This document shows, piece after piece, positions 42,145-51,960 of a DNA stretch of 64,000 nt. Made by a program: the position numbers and the translations under genes. The notes under the pieces are model-generated. The model worked only from the letters and a program-made list of their open reading frames with translations. It did not search any database and was not told where the DNA came from. How positions within the stretch are numbered: position 1 is the stretch's first letter; each line of letters starts with the position of its first letter. The stretch is from DAHVFK01 sp963755395 (lineage in GTDB: Bacteria > Pseudomonadota > Gammaproteobacteria > Burkholderiales > SG8-39): positions 186,001-250,000 of the forward strand of contig CAVWJJ010000002.1 in NCBI GenBank assembly GCA_963755395.1. The letters are read 5' to 3'.

Positions 42145-43437
42145 TTATGCCTTGGATGCCGCGGTGAGCGCCTGGTCGATGTCCCACAGGATGTCGTCCA
42201 GCGATTCGATTCCGACCGACATGCGCACCATGTCGGGGGTAACGCCGGCCTTGAGCTGATCCTCGTCGCTCATCTGGCGATGCGTGGTCGAGGCTGGGTG
42301 GATGATGAGCGTCTTGGCGTCGCCGATGTTGGCGAGGTGGCTCATGAACTGCGCTGCCTCGATGAACTTCTCGCCGGCCCCGGCCCCGCCCTTGACGCCG
42401 AAGTTGAGCAAGCCGGATGCGCCCTTGGGCAGGTACTTGCGTGCCAGCGCGTGGTACTTGCTGCCCGGCAAACCGGGGTAATTCACCCACGCCACCTGTT
42501 TGTGGCTCTCCAGGAACCTGGCCACCGCCATGGCGTTGGCGCAATGGCGCTCCATGCGCACGTGCAGCGACTCGATCCCCTGCAGCAGCAGCCAGGCGTT
42601 GATCGGCGAGAGCGCGGGACCGAAGGTGCGCATGATCTCCATGCGCGCCTTCATCGTGTAACCGAAGTCGCCGAAGGTCTCGTAGAAGCGCACCCCGTGA
42701 TAGCCCGGCGACGGTTCGGTCATCTCGGGAAAGTTGCCGTTGTCCCACTTGAACTTGCCGGACTCGACGATGACTCCGCCCATCGTGGTGCCGTGACCGC
42801 CGATGTACTTGGTGGCCGAGTGCACCACGATATCTGCGCCCCAGTCGAAGGGGCGGCAAAGGTAGGGTGAGGGTACGGTGTTGTCGACCACTAGCGGAAT
42901 CCCGGCCTCGCGCGCGACGCCCGCGAGCGCCTCGATGTCGACGATGTTGATCAGCGGGTTGCCGAGCGTTTCGGCGTACAGCAGCTTCGTTTTGCCAGGC
43001 CGGATGGCGCGGCGAAAGTTCTCCGGATCGTCCGGCGCGACGAAGGTGGTTTCGATGCCGAGCTTCTGCAGATTGACCCCGAGCAGGGTATGCGTACCGC
43101 CGTACAGGGTCGAGGCCGAGACGATGTGGTCGCCGCCCTTGCACAGAGTCAGGATCGCCACCACTTCGGCCGCCTGGCCCGTCGCGCAGCCGAGCGCCGC
43201 GCGGCCGTTCTCGAGCGCCGCCATGCGCTCCTCGAACACCGCCACGGTGGGATTCGAGATGCGCGAATAGACGTTGCCGAAAGTCTGCAGATTGAACAGG
43301 CTCGCGGCATGATCCGCCGAGTCGAACACGAACGAGGTGGTCTGGTAGATCGGCGCGGCGCGCGCTCCGGTGGCGGCGTCGGGGATCTGCCCGGCGTGCA
43401 GGCAGAGTGTCTCGATGCCGAATTTGCGGTCAGCCAT
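42145..43437 (-). CDS. metY: O-acetylhomoserine aminocarboxypropyltransferase/sulfhydrylase
   Basis: PLP enzyme making homocysteine or methionine precursors from O-acetylhomoserine, 430 residues. Motifs: FGIETLCLHAGQIPDAATG, SRISNPTVAVFEERMAALE, ALGCATGQAAEVVAIL, VVHSATKYIGGHGTTMGGV (Schiff-base Lys) and LIIHPASTTHRQM. The start overlaps the 3' end of the transglutaminase gene by 8 bases, so the two may be coupled. Confidence 0.93.
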   Translation of the reverse strand: MADRKFGIETLCLHAGQIPDAATGARAAPIYQTTSFVFDSADHAASLFNLQTFGNVYSRISNPTVAVFEERMAALENGRAALGCATGQAAEVVAILTLCKGGDHIVSASTLYGGTHTLLGVNLQKLGIETTFVAPDDPENFRRAIRPGKTKLLYAETLGNPLINIVDIEALAGVAREAGIPLVVDNTVPSPYLCRPFDWGADIVVHSATKYIGGHGTTMGGVIVESGKFKWDNGNFPEMTEPSPGYHGVRFYETFGDFGYTMKARMEIMRTFGPALSPINAWLLLQGIESLHVRMERHCANAMAVARFLESHKQVAWVNYPGLPGSKYHALARKYLPKGASGLLNFGVKGGAGAGEKFIEAAQFMSHLANIGDAKTLIIHPASTTHRQMSDEDQLKAGVTPDMVRMSVGIESLDDILWDIDQALTAASKA

Positions 43438-44320
43438 CGTGCAATTCTACCGGCGAGACGGTGACGTGGACCTCGAGCGTTTGCTCGCCGCCGCCGAGGA
43501 TCACGCCGCGCATCGGCGTGACGTCGCCGAAATCGCGTCCCCAGGCGAGCGTGACGTGCTCGTCGTCGGCGAGGCAGTCGTTGGTGGGGTCGAAGTCCAC
43601 CCAGCCCGCTGTCGGGTCGTGCACCGAAACCCAGGCATGCGAGGCATCCGCGCCGACCAGCCGCGGGTGCCCGGGCGGCGGCGTGGTGAGGATGTAGCCG
43701 CTCACGTAACGCGCCGGCAGGCCCAGGCTGCGCAGCGCCCCGATCATGAGGTGGGCGAAGTCCTGGCACACGCCGCGGCGTCGCCGCAGCACCTCGCGCA
43801 GCGGCGTGGCGACGCTTGTGGCCGCGTCGTCGAATTCGAAGTCGGCGTGGATGCGGCGCATCAGGTCCGCCGCGCCGTCGAGCAGACCGCGGCCCGGCGC
43901 GAAGCTCGGGGCGGCGTATTCCGCGAGGGCGGCGAAGGTTTCGATGTGGGGCGACTCGAACACGAACTCGGTCGGTTCGAGCAGCGGCGGGGCTTCCAGG
44001 CTCCTTAGCCGGTCACGCACCTGCTCCCAGCCGCTGGAGGGGCGGGCAAGCGGGTTGTCACCGCGGGGCACGACGCTCACTTCGGATTCGGCGCGCACGC
44101 TCAGCGCCTGGTGCGGGGCGGTAAACAGCGCGCGCGTGACCGGGTTGCCGAAATAGTCCTCCGCGTCGTTCAGCTCGACCGGCTGAGGCTCGATCGCGAT
44201 GCGATGCGCGTGGCAGGACTGGCGCGGCAGCACGCGCGGCGTCAGGTGCATGAGCTGCTGCGACAGCAGCACCGGGCTGGCGTACTCGTATTGTGTTTCA
44301 TGGACGACCGTCAGGCGCAT
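43430..44320 (-). CDS. Transglutaminase-like protease, full catalytic triad
   Basis: 296 residues from ATG 44320. N-terminal region MRLTVVHETQYEYASPVLLS is the family's usual beta-sandwich start. Catalytic residues: Cys185 in RRGVCQDFAHLMIGAL, His229 in DASHAWVSVHDP and Asp244 in DFDPTND. It closes the ATP-grasp/alpha-E cluster, following the fused gene by 17 bases. Such proteins are predicted to cleave or form amide bonds in an undefined peptide pathway. An upstream start at 44431 is unlikely. Confidence 0.9.
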   Translation of the reverse strand: MRLTVVHETQYEYASPVLLSQQLMHLTPRVLPRQSCHAHRIAIEPQPVELNDAEDYFGNPVTRALFTAPHQALSVRAESEVSVVPRGDNPLARPSSGWEQVRDRLRSLEAPPLLEPTEFVFESPHIETFAALAEYAAPSFAPGRGLLDGAADLMRRIHADFEFDDAATSVATPLREVLRRRRGVCQDFAHLMIGALRSLGLPARYVSGYILTTPPPGHPRLVGADASHAWVSVHDPTAGWVDFDPTNDCLADDEHVTLAWGRDFGDVTPMRGVILGGGEQTLEVHVTVSPVELHDG

Positions 44321-44337
44321 GATTCGGATGGCGAACT

Positions 44338-46812
44338 TCAGGTGGCGAACGTCTGCCGGTTGACTTCGCCGGCATGTACGAAGAAGCGCAGTCCGAGTTG
44401 CTCGGAAAGACGATAGGCCGCACTGAACCACTCGTCCAGCAGCTGCAGCAGCCGCTCGCTGCCGTACTGCAGATCGGCCGCTGGGTCGAGCGAGCGCAAC
44501 CCGCCGACCGCCTCCTCGAGGCGCTCGTCGCCCGCATAGCCTACGGCCGCGGCAACGCGCTTAAGGTAGTCGTGCAGGCCGTTCAGCTGGAAAGCGACGG
44601 AGCGCGGGTTGGTCTCGTCGCGCACCAGCAGGTCGAGCAGCGGCAGCCAGTCGGGCTGACCCACGTAGCGCGCGCGGTAGGTGAGGGTGGAGTCGGCCAG
44701 TTCGAGCAGCCAGCCGAGGTCGGATTCGCGCGGCGCGAGCAGCGCCTGCGTTAGCGCAACGCACATCCATTGCAGGCGTTCGATGCGGCGCCCCATGGAT
44801 AGGAATCGCCAGCCGTGGTCGCGGGTCATGCCGTCGAGCGCGAAGCCGGACAGCGTCATCAGCGACACGATGACGCCGTCGAGCTCGGATAGGGCGTCCG
44901 AGAGCGCGAGCGGCTGTCCCTTGCGGCGCGCGACGCTGCGCATCATCTGATTGAGGCTGCGCCAATTGTCGGCCGACATCAGCTCGCGCAGGTGCGAGGC
45001 GCTATGCGCAAGCAGCCTCAGGTTGCCTGCGAGGCCGGGTTTGGACTCGTCTGTAATCGCCGCCCGCAAGGTGCGCACGAGTGCCACGTCGTCTGCGCCG
45101 CGTGCGCTGTCCGTGATCTCGAAGTGCGCGAGCAGGCCGGCGATTCCCGGCCAGGCGCGCTCGCGCTCGCTGGTCGACTCGTCGATCAAGTGCCCGAGTG
45201 CCACGCGCAGCAGCCGCGCGACAGCGTCCGAGCGTTCGGCGTGGCGGCCGAACCAGAACAGGTTTTCGACCACGCGGCTCGAAAAGTTGATTCCGGTGCG
45301 TACCAGGTCCTGGGGCGTGGTGGGGCGGCGCAGCAGGCTGAACGCGCTTACCGGACCGGAAGCGAGCACCCATGTGTCTTTGCTCGCGCCGCCGCGCTGC
45401 ATGGAGACCACGCGCGCGTCCGGCCCGGTCGCCACTCGCGTCAGCCCGCCGGGCATCACGACGTAGCCGTCGCGGCTGGCGCAGGCATACACGCGCAGGC
45501 CGGTGGCGCGAGGCGCAAGCTCGCGCCCGTTTTCTCGGTCCCACACGGGGGCCTGCGATAGATGCACCAGTTCCTGCGCCACATAGTCTCGCGGCCTGGC
45601 GCGCATGCGGGCGACCAGCGTATCGCGCTCCTTTTGCGCCAGGTCCTGGCCGAAAACGGGCTCCATGCGAAGCTGCGGGAAGGCGGGCTTGATTACCAGG
45701 CTCTGCAGCCGCGCAATCGCGTTTGCGAGCGCGGCGGGCTCTCCGCACCACCAGGTGGCGATCGACGGCATTTTCAGCGCCTCGCCCAGCAGCCGCTCGC
45801 AAAGCCGCGGCAGGAACCCGAGCAGCATCCCCGACTCCAGGATGCTCGAACCCAGCGCGTTCGCCACTAGCACGTTGCCGAGGCGGATCGCTTCCACCAT
45901 GCCCGGCACGCCCAGCGCCGAATCGGCGCGCAGCTCCAGGGGGTCGCAGAAATCGCCGTCAAGGCGGCGCAGGATCGTGTGCACGCGACGCAGTCCGGCG
46001 AGCGTCTTGAGCCAGACTTTGCCCTCCCGCACCGTGAGATCGTTGCCTTCGACCAGGGCGAAGCCGAGGTAGCGGGCGAGGTAGGCATGCTCGAAGTAGG
46101 TCTCGTTGAAGGGGCCGGGGGTGAGCAATACGGTCAGCGGGGTGCCGTCGCCCTCGGGTGCCCAGCGCGCCAGGCTGTCGCGCAGCGTGGCGAAAAATTG
46201 CGCCAGGTGCTCGACTTTTAGGTCGCGGAACAGTTCCGGAAACATGCGCGAGATCACCAGGCGGTTCTCCAGCGCGTAGCCGGCGCCGGATGGCGCCTGC
46301 GTGCGGTCGGCCATGACCCACCAGCGGCCGTCCGGCGCGCGCGCGAGGTCCGCGGCGTACAGGTGCATGCGCACGCCGCCTGCGAGCTTCGCATTGCGAC
46401 AGGGGCGCAGATACGCCGCGTGTCCGTACACGAGCGTCGGGGGCAGCAGCCCCTCCTGCAGCAGCCGTTGCTCGCCGTAGATGTCGCCGAGAATCGAGTC
46501 GAGAAGCTGCGCGCGCTGGGCGATCGCCGCCGCGATCTGGGCCCATTCCTCGGCCGGTAGAATCAGCGGCAGCACGTCCAGCTCCCACGGCCGATCCGCG
46601 CCCTCGGGGTCGGCATAGACGTTATAGGTGACCCCGTTCTCGCGCACCTGGCGCTGGACCGCCTGGATGCGCGCTTTCATCAGCGCCGCAGGGGCGGCGG
46701 CGAGCTGCTCGAACATCGGTCGCCAGTGGGCGCGCGGGGTCTGCGGCGCCTCGAACATCTCGTCGTAGCGCGAGGGCGACAGCCGGTAGTCGGAAAGCAG
46801 CTCGCGGGACAT
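44338..46812 (-). CDS. Circularly permuted ATP-grasp / alpha-E fusion protein
   Basis: 824 residues from ATG 46812. The N-terminal part to about residue 470 is a circularly permuted ATP-grasp domain: RPWELDVLPLILPAEEWAQI, MADRTQAPSGAGYALENRLV, LLTPGPFNETYFEHAYLARY, VANALGSSILES and YVVMPGGLTRVATGPDARVV. The second part, from about NLFWFGRHAERSDAVARLLR, is an alpha-E helical domain ending RRIERLQWM to RFFVHAGEVNRQTFAT. The same two domains are separate genes at 51-53.4 kb. The ATP-grasp half probably activates a carboxylate; the substrate is unknown. Confidence 0.9.
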   Translation of the reverse strand: MSRELLSDYRLSPSRYDEMFEAPQTPRAHWRPMFEQLAAAPAALMKARIQAVQRQVRENGVTYNVYADPEGADRPWELDVLPLILPAEEWAQIAAAIAQRAQLLDSILGDIYGEQRLLQEGLLPPTLVYGHAAYLRPCRNAKLAGGVRMHLYAADLARAPDGRWWVMADRTQAPSGAGYALENRLVISRMFPELFRDLKVEHLAQFFATLRDSLARWAPEGDGTPLTVLLTPGPFNETYFEHAYLARYLGFALVEGNDLTVREGKVWLKTLAGLRRVHTILRRLDGDFCDPLELRADSALGVPGMVEAIRLGNVLVANALGSSILESGMLLGFLPRLCERLLGEALKMPSIATWWCGEPAALANAIARLQSLVIKPAFPQLRMEPVFGQDLAQKERDTLVARMRARPRDYVAQELVHLSQAPVWDRENGRELAPRATGLRVYACASRDGYVVMPGGLTRVATGPDARVVSMQRGGASKDTWVLASGPVSAFSLLRRPTTPQDLVRTGINFSSRVVENLFWFGRHAERSDAVARLLRVALGHLIDESTSERERAWPGIAGLLAHFEITDSARGADDVALVRTLRAAITDESKPGLAGNLRLLAHSASHLRELMSADNWRSLNQMMRSVARRKGQPLALSDALSELDGVIVSLMTLSGFALDGMTRDHGWRFLSMGRRIERLQWMCVALTQALLAPRESDLGWLLELADSTLTYRARYVGQPDWLPLLDLLVRDETNPRSVAFQLNGLHDYLKRVAAAVGYAGDERLEEAVGGLRSLDPAADLQYGSERLLQLLDEWFSAAYRLSEQLGLRFFVHAGEVNRQTFAT

Positions 46813-46885
46813 GGTTCGGCGAAAAGGCGCTGCGCAAAAACGCGGGGAGGAGGTTAGCACAGCGCGGGCGCAAACCCGCCTGCGC

Positions 46886-49800
46886 CTAGCCTCGCCGCAG
46901 GTCGAGCGTGAACGGAAAGTCTGGGTTGCGCTCTTCCGCCTGGACCTCGAGCCGGCCCGGCGTGTGGCCGATCTTGAAGAATCTCGCTAGCCGGCGCCCT
47001 TCCGCCTCGTAGGCGTTGACCGGGAAGGTCTCGTAGCTGCGCCCGCCCGGATGCGCCACGTGGTACTGGCAGCCCCCCAGCGACCTGCTCATCCAGGTGT
47101 CCACCAGATCGAACACCAGCGGCGCATGTACCCCGATGGTCGGATGCAGCGCGGAGGTGGGCTGCCAGGCGCGATAGCGCACGCCGCCGACGAACTCGCC
47201 CACGTTTCCGGTCGGCTGCCAGCGGCACGGCGCGTCCGTTGCAGGTAATGACGTGCCTGTCGCCGACGATTCCCGTGACCTTCACCTGCAGCCGCTCGAC
47301 CGAAGAATCGACGTAGCGCACGGTGCCCGCCGCCGCACCTTCCTCGCCCAGCACGTGCCAGGGCTCCAGGGCGGCGCGCAGCTCCACGTGCGCTCCCAGC
47401 GCGGCAAAATCGCCGTAGCGGGGAAAGCGGAACTCGTGGTGCGGCGCGAACCACGCCGCCTCGAGCGGATAGCCGAAGTCGTTCAGGTCGGCGATCACGT
47501 CCGCGAAATCCTGCCATACGAAGTAGCGGCAGCATGAACCGGTCGTGCAGCTCGGTGCCCCAGCGCTTGAGGCGCCGCGGCCGATAGGGCTTGTGCCAGA
47601 AGCGCGCCACGAGCGCGCGCAGCAGCAGCTGTTGGGTAAGGGACATGCGCGCGTGCGGCGGCATTTCGAACGCGCGCATCTCGAGCAGGCCGAGCCGCCC
47701 GGCGGGGCCGTCGGGCGAGTACAGCTTGTCGATGCAGAATTCCGACGCGGTGCGTGTTGCCGCTCGCGTCGATCAGGAGGTTGCGCAGCAGCCGGTCCAC
47801 GAGCCACGGCGCGACACGCGCCCTCGGCAATCTGCCTTTCCAGCTCTCGGAACGCGATGCTCGATCTCGTATACCGAGTCGTTGCGCGCCTCGTCGATGC
47901 GCGGCGCCTGGCTGGTCGGTCCGATGAACAGCCCCGAGAACAGGTACGACAGCGACGGGTGGTTGTGCCAGTAGCCGATCAGGCTCGCGAGCAGGTCCGG
48001 GCGGCGCAGGAACGGTGAATCGCGCCGGCGTGGCGCCGCCGAGCACGAAGTGGTTGCCGCCGCCGGTGCCCGTGTGGCGGCCGTCGAGCATGAACTTTTC
48101 GCTGCTGAGGCGCGATTCGCGCGCCGCCTCGTAGAGGAAGGTCGTGTTCTCGACCAGCTCCCGCCAGCTGTGCGCCGGCTGCACGTTGGCCTCGAGCACG
48201 CCGGGATCGGGCGTGATGCGCAGTACCTCCAGGCGCGCGTCGCGCGGCGGCTCGTAGCCTTCGAGCACCACGGGCAAGCCCAGATCCTCGGCGGTCGCTT
48301 CCACCGCGGCGACCAGCTCGAGGTAGTCCTCCAGCGCCGCCATCGGTGGCATGAAGATGTAGAGCACGCCATGGCGCGGCTCGGCGCACAGCGCGGTGCG
48401 CGTGATCCCGGCAGCGGATTCCAGAAAGCCCGGATGCGGCTCGCGGCGCCTTGCCGCGGCGTGCGGCCGTTGCGCGCGCCTGGGGAGCGCAGCGGGTGCG
48501 CGACGTCGTGGTATGGCGCGAGCCGCGGGACGGCCTGGAACGGGTCGGGCGGATGGATCCAGGGGTAGTCCGACTTCGCTACCCAGGGCTGCGAGTCGAG
48601 CGGCAGGCGAAGGCCGAGCGGCGAGTCGCCCGGGATCAGGTAACAGCGTTCGTCGCGCAGAAACCAGGAGCCGCTTTTCCAGCGCACGCCCGATGCGTCA
48701 GCGCGTGCCAGCGGCAGCACGTGTCCGGCGACCTTGTCCAGACCCTGGCCGAACACCTGCCCAGGCGCGCACGCTCGAGACGGTCGTCGAGGCTGGAATC
48801 GAACGGATCGACGTTCACCGGCAAGCGGCGCTCGCGCCACAGGTAGTACCAGGTGTCTTCGTAGGCCGGGAACACGTACTTCGGGTCGAGCCCGAGCTTG
48901 GTCGCCAATGTGGCCAGGAACAGCGCCGCCTGCGCCTCGCGTCGCGCCGTAGTCCACGCTTTCGTCGGCGAACAGCGCGGTCTTGTCCCACAGCGGCTCG
49001 CCGTCCTTGCGCCAGAAGCAGCTGAGCGACCAGCGCGGCAGCTGCTCGCCCGGGTACCACTTTCCCTGCCCGTAGTGCAGCATGCCCTTGGGCGCATAGC
49101 GCGCCTTGAGCTTCGCAAGCAGGCGCGCGCCGAGCAACCGCTTGCGGGCCCCAGGGCATCCGTGTTCCACTCGGCGCCGTCGTGGTCGTCGATCGAAACG
49201 AAGGTGGGCTCGCCGCCCATCGTCAGCCGCACGTCCCGTGCCGTGAGGTCTTCGTCGATTCGGTGGCCGAGCTCTTCGATACAGGTCCACTGCGCGTCGC
49301 TGTAAGGTTTGGTGACGCGCGGGGCTTCCCACACGCGCACCACGCTCATGGCGTGCGCGAACGTCGTCTCGCACTTTTCCGCGTCGCCGGTGACCGGCGC
49401 CGCGCTCGCCGGTTCCGGTGTGCAGGCGAGCGGGATGTGGCTTTCGCCGGCGAGCAGTCCCGATGTCGGGTCAAGCCCGATCCAGCCGGCGCCGGGCAGG
49501 TACACTTCGCACCATGCGTGCAGGTCGGTGAAGTCCACGTCGGTGCCGGCGGGGCCTTCCAGCGGCTTGGCGTCGGGCTTGAGCTGAATCAGATAGCCCG
49601 AGACAAAGCGCGCGGCCAGGCCGAGATGGCGCAGCAGCTGCACCAGCAGCCAGCCCGAGTCGCGGCACGAGCCGCTCGCCTTTTCCAGGGTTTCCTCGGG
49701 AGTCTGTACGCCGGGCTCCATGCGGATCAGGTAGCGGATCTCGCGCGCCAGCCGCAGGTTGAGGGCAACGAGAAAATCAACCGTCGGTTTGGGCTCGCGC

Positions 49801-50205
49801 GGCATCGGCGGCGAGGTACTTCGCGAAGCGCGGCGAGGCGGGCAGCTTTGCCAGGTAGGGCGTCAGCTCGTGCAGCTGCCAGTCCTCGTACGCGAAGGGA
49901 AAGCGCTCGGCGTAGGGCTCGAGGAAGAAGTCGAAGGGATTGATGATCGACATCTCGGCGACGAGGTCGACCTCGATGCGGAGCTCTCGCGTCCTTTCCG
50001 GAAATACCAGGCGCGCGAGCCAGTTGGACTGCGGGTCCTGCTGCCAGTTGATGAAATGCTTCTGCGGCGAGATCTTGAGCGAATAGGCGAGCACCGGTAT
50101 GCGCGAGTGCGGCGCCGGCCGCAGCCGCACCACCTGCGGACCGAGCATCACCGGCCGGTCGTAGCGGTAGTGCGTGACGTGATTGAGAGCGACGTGGATC
50201 GACAC
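46886..50205 (-). CDS. Large transglutaminase-like protein (DUF2126), many apparent frameshifts
   Basis: About 1,106 residues after correction, normal for this family. The N-terminal beta-sandwich is MSIHVALNHVTHYRYDRPVM. The transglutaminase core has GSCRDSGWLLVQLLRHLGL, DLHAWCEVYLPGAGWIGLDP and TMGGEPTFVSIDD. The DUF2126 part has WYPGEQLPRWSLSCFWRKDG, HTGTGGGNHFVLGGATPA, GYWHNHPSLSYLFSGLFIG and FIGPTSQAPRIDEARNDS. It ends PDFPFTLDLRRG. Roughly ten indels between 47.1 and 49.8 kb scatter these pieces over all frames. Neighbouring genes are intact and conservation is retained, so I favour sequence error over decay. Confidence 0.82.
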
Positions 50206-50221
50206 GACAGCCGCGCTCGCC

Positions 50222-51025
50222 CTAGCTCTGCTGTTGCTGGAGTTGGGACTTGACCGTCATGCTCTCTTCGCCGCCGCCGATGCGCATGCCGCGGATCGGG
50301 CAGGCATCGAGGTGGTCGGCGCCCATCGCGACTTTGACGTGGCGCTCGTCGATCGAGCCTCCCAGGGCCACGTCGAAGCTGCGCCAGCGCTCCTCGACCC
50401 AGGCCTCGGCCCAGCAATGCCCGACGCTCGGCGCGCCCGCGCGCTCGGGCAGGTATACGTAGCCGCAGGCATAGCGCGCAGGCACGCCGAGATGACGGCA
50501 GCACGCGATGAAAACGTGCACCAGGTCTTGCGGCAGCCCGCTGCCGGCGGCGAGCGCGTCGGCCGCGCGGGGGTAGAAGCCGGTCGCGCCGATCTTCGGC
50601 TCGATGCGCCGTCGGATGGCCTGGGCGAGATCGCGCAGCCCGGCGTGCGTGCCCACGCTGGCGCGAGACGCGTCAGCGAGCGCGGTGACCGACGGGTCGG
50701 GCCGCGTCAGTCCGGTCGCGCGCAGAAACAGCAGCGGTGACAACGTCTGCACCGGGAAGTCCGCGGGCTCGTCCACGACCGCCGTGGTCTCGACCACTCC
50801 GGAGGCGACGATCAGGATCTCCGAAACCGGCTTGTCGAGCGTCAGCACGTCCAGCACGTTGCCGTAGCCATCCCGCGTGCGCACCGTCGGCGCGGGAGTG
50901 TCCAACTTCCACTCGAGCACCTTTTGCCGCGCCGTGTCGCGCGGCACGAGCCGGAGGTACTGCGTCGACGAGCGCACCGGCGCATCGTAGATGTAACGCG
51001 TCTCATGCGTGATCGAGATCTTCAT
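50222..51025 (-). CDS. Transglutaminase-like protein lacking the catalytic Cys
   Basis: 267 residues from ATG 51025, which overlaps the alpha-E stop (ATGA). N-terminal beta-sandwich MKISITHETRYIYDAPVRSS. The core aligns with GVCQDxAH of active members but reads SGLPQDLVHVFIACCRHLG, so Pro165 replaces the Cys nucleophile. His203 (GHCWAEAWV) and Asp218 (SFDVA) remain. It may be a non-catalytic, binding or structural member of the cluster. The next gene (DUF2126) starts 16 bases downstream. Confidence 0.85.
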   Translation of the reverse strand: MKISITHETRYIYDAPVRSSTQYLRLVPRDTARQKVLEWKLDTPAPTVRTRDGYGNVLDVLTLDKPVSEILIVASGVVETTAVVDEPADFPVQTLSPLLFLRATGLTRPDPSVTALADASRASVGTHAGLRDLAQAIRRRIEPKIGATGFYPRAADALAAGSGLPQDLVHVFIACCRHLGVPARYACGYVYLPERAGAPSVGHCWAEAWVEERWRSFDVALGGSIDERHVKVAMGADHLDACPIRGMRIGGGEESMTVKSQLQQQQS

Positions 51026-51960
51026 ACCGTTCCCAGGTAGGCGCGCTGGATGCGATTGCCCAGCTCGATGATGTCGGCCAGCACCGACATCAGGAACTCG
51101 TGCAGCCCGCCCTGGAAAATCTCCTCGATATCCGCGTGAGTGAGGCGAGCCAGCAGTTCCACGGCAAGGCGTTTTGCCGCGTGGTCGTGCTGACCGACGA
51201 TTCGCTCGAGCGCGTTGTTGATCTGGAAGGAGCACGCCGCGAGCGAGCGCGGCATGCGCTGCTCGAGAATCAACAGCTCGGCCACCTTGATCGGAAAGAT
51301 CTGGTCGCGGTACAGCGTGCGGTAGGTCTCGAATGCGGAGACCGAGCGCAGCAGCGCGGTCCACTGGTAGAAGTCCAGCGCACCGCCGACGTCCCGCACC
51401 GTGGGCAGGAGAATGTGGTACTTGACGTCGAGGATGCGCGCCGTGTTGTCGGCGCGCTCGAGAAAGGTGCCCATGCGGGAGAAGTTGAATGCCTCGCCGC
51501 GCACGATGGTTCCGTAGGTAACGCCCCGGAACAGGTGGCTCCTTTCCTTCACCCAGTCGAAGAATTGCGTGGCGCCCGAGCCGATTGCCCGGTCGCGGCG
51601 CATGCTTCTCACTTCGAGCCAGGTTGCGTTGAGCGTTTCCCACATTTCGGAGGTTATCTGCCAGCGGACCTCGTTTGCGTTGTCGCGCGCGTCGCGCAGG
51701 CAGGAGTAGATCGAAGACGGATTGGTTTCGTCGAACGCCAGGAAGGCGACCAGCGCTTCGAGCGTAAGAGGCTGATCAAGCTCTTCGAAGGCTTGCGCCG
51801 TGCCGGTGATCGTGAGCGGCGCGAGCAGGTTCTGGGCCTGACGGTCCTTGGCGCCGAACAGCACCAGGTTGGCGGTCACGCCGAGAATGCGCGCCATGTT
51901 TTCGGCGCGCTCCATCTGGCGGCTCATCCAGAAGATCCGGTCCGCGACGCGCGAGAGCAT
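51022..51960 (-). CDS. Alpha-E domain protein
   Basis: 312 residues, mainly alpha-helical, starting MLSRVADRIFWMSRQMERAE. Repeated motif ERAENMARIL / LERADNTARILDVKYHILL is the alpha-E signature. The family has no proven activity and always accompanies circularly permuted ATP-grasp proteins. Its first base overlaps the last base of the ATP-grasp stop, and its own stop overlaps the transglutaminase start, so three genes are translationally coupled. Confidence 0.92.
   Translation of the reverse strand: MLSRVADRIFWMSRQMERAENMARILGVTANLVLFGAKDRQAQNLLAPLTITGTAQAFEELDQPLTLEALVAFLAFDETNPSSIYSCLRDARDNANEVRWQITSEMWETLNATWLEVRSMRRDRAIGSGATQFFDWVKERSHLFRGVTYGTIVRGEAFNFSRMGTFLERADNTARILDVKYHILLPTVRDVGGALDFYQWTALLRSVSAFETYRTLYRDQIFPIKVAELLILEQRMPRSLAACSFQINNALERIVGQHDHAAKRLAVELLARLTHADIEEIFQGGLHEFLMSVLADIIELGNRIQRAYLGTV

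Noticed and set aside
50222..51643. 473-residue version of the small transglutaminase
   Set aside because: The first 200 residues are a shadow of the alpha-E gene; the family start MKISITHETRYIY at 51025 overlaps the alpha-E stop.
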